NCBI RefSeq assembly: GCF_027947595.1
Contig: NZ_CP116257.1
Span: 5,341,501 to 5,405,500 of the forward strand
Origin: Streptomyces lienomycini
GTDB taxonomy: Bacteria > Actinomycetota > Actinomycetes > Streptomycetales > Streptomycetaceae
Direction of reading: 5' to 3'
DNA length: 64,000 nucleotides
Made by a program: the position numbers and the translations under genes. Below the pieces are notes generated by a model that searched no databases, was not told the DNA's origin, and was given only the letters and a program-made list of their open reading frames with translations. Within the stretch, counting starts at the first letter, position 1, and the number at the start of each line of letters is the position of its first letter. Of this stretch, positions 59,219 to 64,000 are shown one piece after another.

Positions 59219-60190
59219 TCAGTGCCAGGGCAGCTGTCCGCGCCGCTCCCAGTAGGCGTGCGGGTCCTCGACGAGCGCGCCGAGGCGTGCCACCTGGTCG
59301 CCGTCGAAGTCGATGACGGCGGCGTGCAGGTTCGAGCCGAGCTGGTTCACGGTCGCGGCGCCGGACAGGACGACGCCGGCCCAGGGCTGCCGCAGGACCA
59401 GCGCGAGGGCGACGGCGTCGCAGCCCAGGGCGGTCTCCTCCGCGACGGCCTTGAGGGCGGCGGGAGCGTGGCGGTCCGCGAGGCGTCCGTTCGCCATGCC
59501 CTCCTTGACGATCACGGTGAGCCCGGCCTCGTGCGCCTCGGCCAGCGCGGGTCCGGCGGAGGTCTCCAGCGCGTTGTACGTCGACTGGACGGTACGGAAG
59601 AGCGGCTCGCCGTCGACGGTCACGGCGAGCGCGGCGCGGATGGCGTCGGCCTGGGCGGGGCCGCTGGTGGAGAAGCCGACGGTGCGGCCCTGTGCGGCGG
59701 CCTCGGCCAGCCTGGCGTGCAGGTCCTTGTCGGTGAGGGCGGGGCTGTCCGGGGTGAGCGAGTGGATCTGGTAGAGGTCGAGCCGGTCGCCGAGCAGGGC
59801 GTCGGTCTCGGCGCGCTGGCGGTCGTACGTGGCGAGGCCGTGGTCCTTGACCTCGTGCTTCTCGGCCTCGGTGGACCAGTCGGCGGTGTAGGTGTAGCCC
59901 CACTTGCTGCCCACGACCACGTCGTCGACGTCGGGGCGGTCCCGGAGCCAGTCGGCGAGGAACTCCTCGGAGCGCCCGTAGGAGCGGGCCGCGTCGAAGT
60001 AGCGGACGCCCTGCGCGTAGGCGGCGTCGAGGAGGTCGTGGGTGCGGGTGCGCAGCGCCCCGACACCGCGGTCCTCTCCCAGGTCGCGGTCGCGGTCGAG
60101 GTTGATGTAGCCGGGGCGCCCGACGGCGGCGAGACCGAGGCCGATGTGGCAGGTCGGGGTCGTTGCTGTGGCCAGGCGGGCGAAGGGCAT
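59219..60190 (-). CDS. Aldo/keto reductase family oxidoreductase
   Basis: A 323-aa NADPH-dependent reductase on a TIM barrel. The catalytic Tyr is in ARSYGRSEEFL, with Asp in GVRYFDAARS. The Lys is in VVVGSKWGYTY and the His position falls in DLYQIHSLTP. The C-terminal coenzyme loop carries GVVLSGAATVNQLGSN. ATG 60190 has GGAG 7 nt upstream. The substrate is unknown. It lies downstream of argH with a 103-bp gap and is probably a separate unit. Confidence 0.9.
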   Translation of the reverse strand: MPFARLATATTPTCHIGLGLAAVGRPGYINLDRDRDLGEDRGVGALRTRTHDLLDAAYAQGVRYFDAARSYGRSEEFLADWLRDRPDVDDVVVGSKWGYTYTADWSTEAEKHEVKDHGLATYDRQRAETDALLGDRLDLYQIHSLTPDSPALTDKDLHARLAEAAAQGRTVGFSTSGPAQADAIRAALAVTVDGEPLFRTVQSTYNALETSAGPALAEAHEAGLTVIVKEGMANGRLADRHAPAALKAVAEETALGCDAVALALVLRQPWAGVVLSGAATVNQLGSNLHAAVIDFDGDQVARLGALVEDPHAYWERRGQLPWH

Positions 60191-60293
60191 CGCGGGCTCC
60201 GTTCGGTCGACTGCTGAAGCTCTGGGGCTCCTGACGCTGTTGACCAACGTAACCGCGATACCCCTCGGGCACACCGGCTGCCGCTGCTCGACG

Positions 60294-61733
<1,440 letters not shown>

Positions 61734-61753
61734 TCACCGTACGATCACTGTCA

Positions 61754-61778
61754 TGCATGAGTATGCAGAACTCTGCAT
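61754..61778. promoter_or_regulatory. ArgR-type operator overlapping the argH promoter
   Basis: TGCAT-N4-ATGCA (61754-61767) and ATGCAGA-AC-TCTGCAT (61763-61778) overlap. Both resemble actinobacterial ARG boxes built from TGCAT-like half-sites. They cover the -10 and spacer of the argH promoter, so arginine repression is expected. Confidence 0.65.
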
Positions 61779-61788
61779 GTTTCGTCAA
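61760..61788 (-). promoter_or_regulatory. argH promoter (TTGACG-17-CATACT)
   Basis: TTGACG is at 61783-61788 and CATACT at 61760-61765, with 17 bp between them. This is one of the best vegetative promoter matches in the window. Confidence 0.75.
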
Positions 61789-61826
61789 TCTTGCAGGTTG
61801 GCGGCGCATACCGCGCCCCGCCCCCT

Positions 61827-61832
61827 CATAAT
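61827..61832 (+). promoter_or_regulatory. Candidate leaderless -10 (CATAAT) for the PPOX-fold gene
   Basis: CATAAT lies 8 nt before ATG 61841, and there is no ribosome site. Confidence 0.4.
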
Positions 61833-61840
61833 CGTTAGAC

Positions 61841-62428
61841 ATGGGAAAGACTTATGAGCGCATAGACGGCAGACTCCGCACGTTCATCGAGGCGCAGCCC
61901 CTCTTCTTCACCGCCACCGCTCCCCTGGCCGGCGACGGCACGGTCAACCTGTCCCCCAAGGGCCTCACCGGCTGCTTCGCCGTGCTCGACGAACTGACCG
62001 TGGCCTACCTCGACTTCGCCGGTTCCAACGCGGAGACCATCGCCCACCTGCGGGAGAACGGCCGCATCACCCTGATGTGGTGCGCCTTCCAGGGCCCGCC
62101 GAACATCGTCCGGGTGCACGGCCGCGGCGAGCCGGTCTTCCGCGACGACCCCCGCTTCCCGGAACTGCTCACCCACTTCCCGGACATCGACCCCACCGCG
62201 CACGGACTGCGCGCGGTCATCGTCGTGTCCGCCGAACTCATCCGCGACACCTGCGGCTACGCCGTCCCCTTCATGGCGTACGAGAGCGACCGGGACCTGC
62301 ACGGCAAGCGGTTCGCCCGCGAGGACGACGCCTCGCTCAGCGCGTACTTCACCAAGAAGGAGTACATCGCGTCGAGCATCGACGGCCTCCCCGGGCTGCC
62401 GTTGCCGCTGCCTCCCTCTACCGTCTGA
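61841..62428 (+). CDS. Pyridoxamine 5'-phosphate oxidase-fold protein (flavin-dependent)
   Basis: A 195-aa split-barrel protein. Key segments are FFTATAPLAGDGTVNLSPKG, VLDELTVAYLDFAGSNAETIAHLRENGRITLMW and the VRVHGRGEPVF strand. F420- or FMN-dependent oxidoreductases have this layout, but the cofactor is not decided by the residues seen. CATAAT 8 nt upstream of the ATG suggests a leaderless message. The gene is divergent from argH, with 119 bp between them. The downstream YkuD gene starts 3 bp after its stop. Confidence 0.88.
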   Translation: MGKTYERIDGRLRTFIEAQPLFFTATAPLAGDGTVNLSPKGLTGCFAVLDELTVAYLDFAGSNAETIAHLRENGRITLMWCAFQGPPNIVRVHGRGEPVFRDDPRFPELLTHFPDIDPTAHGLRAVIVVSAELIRDTCGYAVPFMAYESDRDLHGKRFAREDDASLSAYFTKKEYIASSIDGLPGLPLPLPPSTV

Positions 62429-62431
62429 GCC

Positions 62432-63157
62432 ATGCGCCCCGGTGTCCTCGTCGCCGTCCTCGTCTCCGCCTCCCTCCTCGCCCTCGGCGCCGCCCCCGCC
62501 GGCGGGACCGCTCCCCGGCCGCTGCCCGACCGGATGGCGGACACCGGCGGCGGCGCGCAGCTGATCACCGCGGTCGCGCCGGACACGGACGCCACGACGG
62601 GCACCGTCACCTGGTGGGACCGCGAGGGAGGGAGCGGGGGCGGGGGCCGCTGGGTGGCGGCCGGTTCGGCACCCGCCCGCTTCGGGTCGGGCGGGCTGGC
62701 CGACGGGCCGACCCGCGTGCAGGGCACGAACACCACCCCGACCGGGCTCTACGACCTGCCGTACGCCTTCGGCACCGAGGCGGCGCCGCGCGGCACGGCC
62801 TACCGGTACCGCCCGGTCCGCCAGGACTCCTGGTGGTGCCAGGACAACGGCTCCCGCTCCTACAACCGCTGGACCGAGCCGCGCCCCGCCGACTGCCGGG
62901 CCACCGAGGCCGAGCGCCTGATCACCTACCCCACGCAGTACGCGCACGCCCTGGTCGTCGGCTTCAACTACGACCGTCCGGTGCGCGGCCGCGGCGCGGG
63001 CATCTTCCTGCACGTCGACGGGCGCGGGGCGACGGCGGGCTGCGTGTCGGTGCCCGAGGACGCCATGCGGCGGATCCTCACCTGGGCGAGCCCGGCGGCC
63101 CGGCCGCACATCGCGATCGGCACCTCGGGCGGGGCGACGGCGGTCACCCGCTACTGA
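62432..63157 (+). CDS. Secreted L,D-transpeptidase-like (YkuD-type) protein
   Basis: A 241-aa exported protein with a signal peptide at residues 1-26 (VLVAVLVSASLLALGAAPAGG). The catalytic domain contains IFLHVDGRGATAGCVSVPEDAM, in which His and the Cys after TAG are the active-site pair. Such enzymes make 3-3 peptidoglycan cross-links, but single-domain forms may have other substrates. It has no ribosome site of its own and begins 3 bp after the PPOX-fold gene, so it is probably coupled to it. Confidence 0.88.
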   Translation: MRPGVLVAVLVSASLLALGAAPAGGTAPRPLPDRMADTGGGAQLITAVAPDTDATTGTVTWWDREGGSGGGGRWVAAGSAPARFGSGGLADGPTRVQGTNTTPTGLYDLPYAFGTEAAPRGTAYRYRPVRQDSWWCQDNGSRSYNRWTEPRPADCRATEAERLITYPTQYAHALVVGFNYDRPVRGRGAGIFLHVDGRGATAGCVSVPEDAMRRILTWASPAARPHIAIGTSGGATAVTRY

Positions 63158-63266
63158 ACGGCGCCCGCCCGGTGCCGGTCCCGGGCGCCTGTACCGGCCC
63201 GGGCTGAACACTCGCCCGGCGCGGCGCGTATCTGTGGGCCAAGGGTCAAGTCCCCACGGAGGAACC

Positions 63267-64000
63267 GTGACCACCACGCTCGCCGGCGGCCGTGCCGCCC
63301 GTCGTCAGACGATGCGGCGCATCCGTCCGCGCCGCTCCCCCGCCGTCCCCCTGCTGCTCGCCGTGTGGGCGGGCGCGGCGGGCGTGTTGTGGCTGTGGTG
63401 GCGCAACACGCCCGCCATCTCCGACGACACCGGCAGGATCCTCGGCGCGGGCCGGATCACCGGTCTGCTCGCCGGGTACCTGACGGCGCTGGTCGTGCTC
63501 CAGATGGCCCGGGTGCCGGCGCTGGAGCGGCGCGTGGGGTCCGACCGGGTCGCCCGCTGGCACGCCATGACCGGCCGCTACACCCTCTGCCTGGTCCTCG
63601 CCCACGTCTTCCTGATCATGTGGGGTTACGCGGCACAGGCCGGCCGGGGCCTCGGCGACGTCGTCGCGCAGACCGTCGACTCCGTGAACCGGCTGCCCGA
63701 CATGGGCAAGGCGGCCGTCGGCACCGGCCTGCTGGTCGTCATCGGGCTCCTGTCCGTCGGCCCCGTCCGCCGCCGCATCCCCTACGACGCCTGGTACCAC
63801 GTGCACCTGCTCACCTACGCGGCGGTGTTCCTGACCTTCTGGCACCAGTTGACCACCGGCAACGAGTTCGCCGTCGAACCGGTCGCCGGGACCGTCTGGT
63901 ACGCCCTGTACGGATCGGTGACCGCGCTCGTGCTCTGGTACCGGGTCCTGACCCCGCTCCGGCTCAACCTGCGCCACCGGATGCGGGTCGAAGCGGTGAT
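63267..64000 (+). CDS. Ferric-reductase-like membrane oxidoreductase, N-terminal part (truncated by window end)
   Basis: The start is GTG 63267, with GGAGG 4 nt upstream. About 244 codons are visible and no stop is reached. Several transmembrane helices are present, and His residues in RWHAMTGRYTLCLVLAHVFLI and WYHVHLLTYAAVFLTFWHQ match the heme-binding positions of the FRE/NOX ferric reductase-like domain. The C-terminal FAD/NAD-binding part would lie outside the window. It may transfer electrons across the membrane to iron or another acceptor. Confidence 0.85.
   Translation, partial: MTTTLAGGRAARRQTMRRIRPRRSPAVPLLLAVWAGAAGVLWLWWRNTPAISDDTGRILGAGRITGLLAGYLTALVVLQMARVPALERRVGSDRVARWHAMTGRYTLCLVLAHVFLIMWGYAAQAGRGLGDVVAQTVDSVNRLPDMGKAAVGTGLLVVIGLLSVGPVRRRIPYDAWYHVHLLTYAAVFLTFWHQLTTGNEFAVEPVAGTVWYALYGSVTALVLWYRVLTPLRLNLRHRMRVEAV

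Overview
The window is a contiguous piece of a high-GC actinobacterial chromosome, almost certainly Streptomyces. GC is very high at third codon positions, GTG and TTG starts are common, and the gene order relA-apt-secF-secD-yajC-ruvBAC-yebC-pdxT-pdxS-pimA-acyltransferase-pgsA-...-HIT-thrS is the classic actinobacterial arrangement, shared in outline with Mycobacterium. The sporulation cell-division gene ssgB confirms a sporulating streptomycete. The window begins inside relA and ends inside a ferric-reductase-like membrane protein.

Layout. 1-10.4 kb (minus strand): stringent response and purine salvage (relA, apt), Sec translocase accessory proteins (secD, secF, yajC), Holliday-junction processing (ruvABC), a YebC-type protein and PLP synthase (pdxS, pdxT). 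10.4-14.3 kb: an overlapping phosphatidylinositol-mannoside cassette (pgsA, acyltransferase, pimA). 14.4-18.6 kb (plus strand): an EF-G paralogue without a canonical G4 motif and a large membrane protein. 18.6-24.2 kb: HIT protein, thrS, an unassigned gene overlapping a DUF4365 nuclease-like gene, and a divergent DEDDh exonuclease. 24.3-29.6 kb: a sugar ABC importer operon and a 53-residue peptide gene between two identical tRNA-Val(CAC) genes. 29.7-36.3 kb: ssgB, small membrane proteins, a CGNR zinc-finger regulator, a DsbA-like protein, a GC-rich degenerate tandem repeat, a double GNAT protein and pabB-pabC for folate. 36.4-37 kb: a five-gene tRNA array (Gly, Cys, three Val). 37-41 kb: zinc-ribbon protein, a frameshifted phosphotransferase, a small membrane protein and a receptor Ser/Thr kinase. 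41-48.5 kb: an rRNA/tRNA methyltransferase and cobalamin genes (cobA/cysG type, a bluB-cobT fusion with a ~630-residue disordered head, cobL). 48.5-52.4 kb: GNAT and the methionine importer metNIQ, preceded by a Cys/Met-rich leader peptide. 52.7-64 kb: small membrane proteins, GNAT, sigma factor, GDPD, acyltransferase, TetR/MFS efflux pair, aldo/keto reductase, argH with ArgR-type boxes, PPOX-fold protein, YkuD protein and the partial ferric reductase-like gene.

The region is mostly core genome; I see no transposase, integrase, prophage or CRISPR array. The points most worth follow-up are the Cys/Met leader peptide before metNIQ, the overlapping DUF4365/unknown pair beside an exonuclease, the unassigned 53-residue peptide gene, the bluB-cobT fusion with its disordered head, the frameshifted phosphotransferase, the tandem repeat at 33.2-33.5 kb, and a recurrent TAnnnT hexamer 6-8 nt before start codons that suggests many leaderless transcripts.
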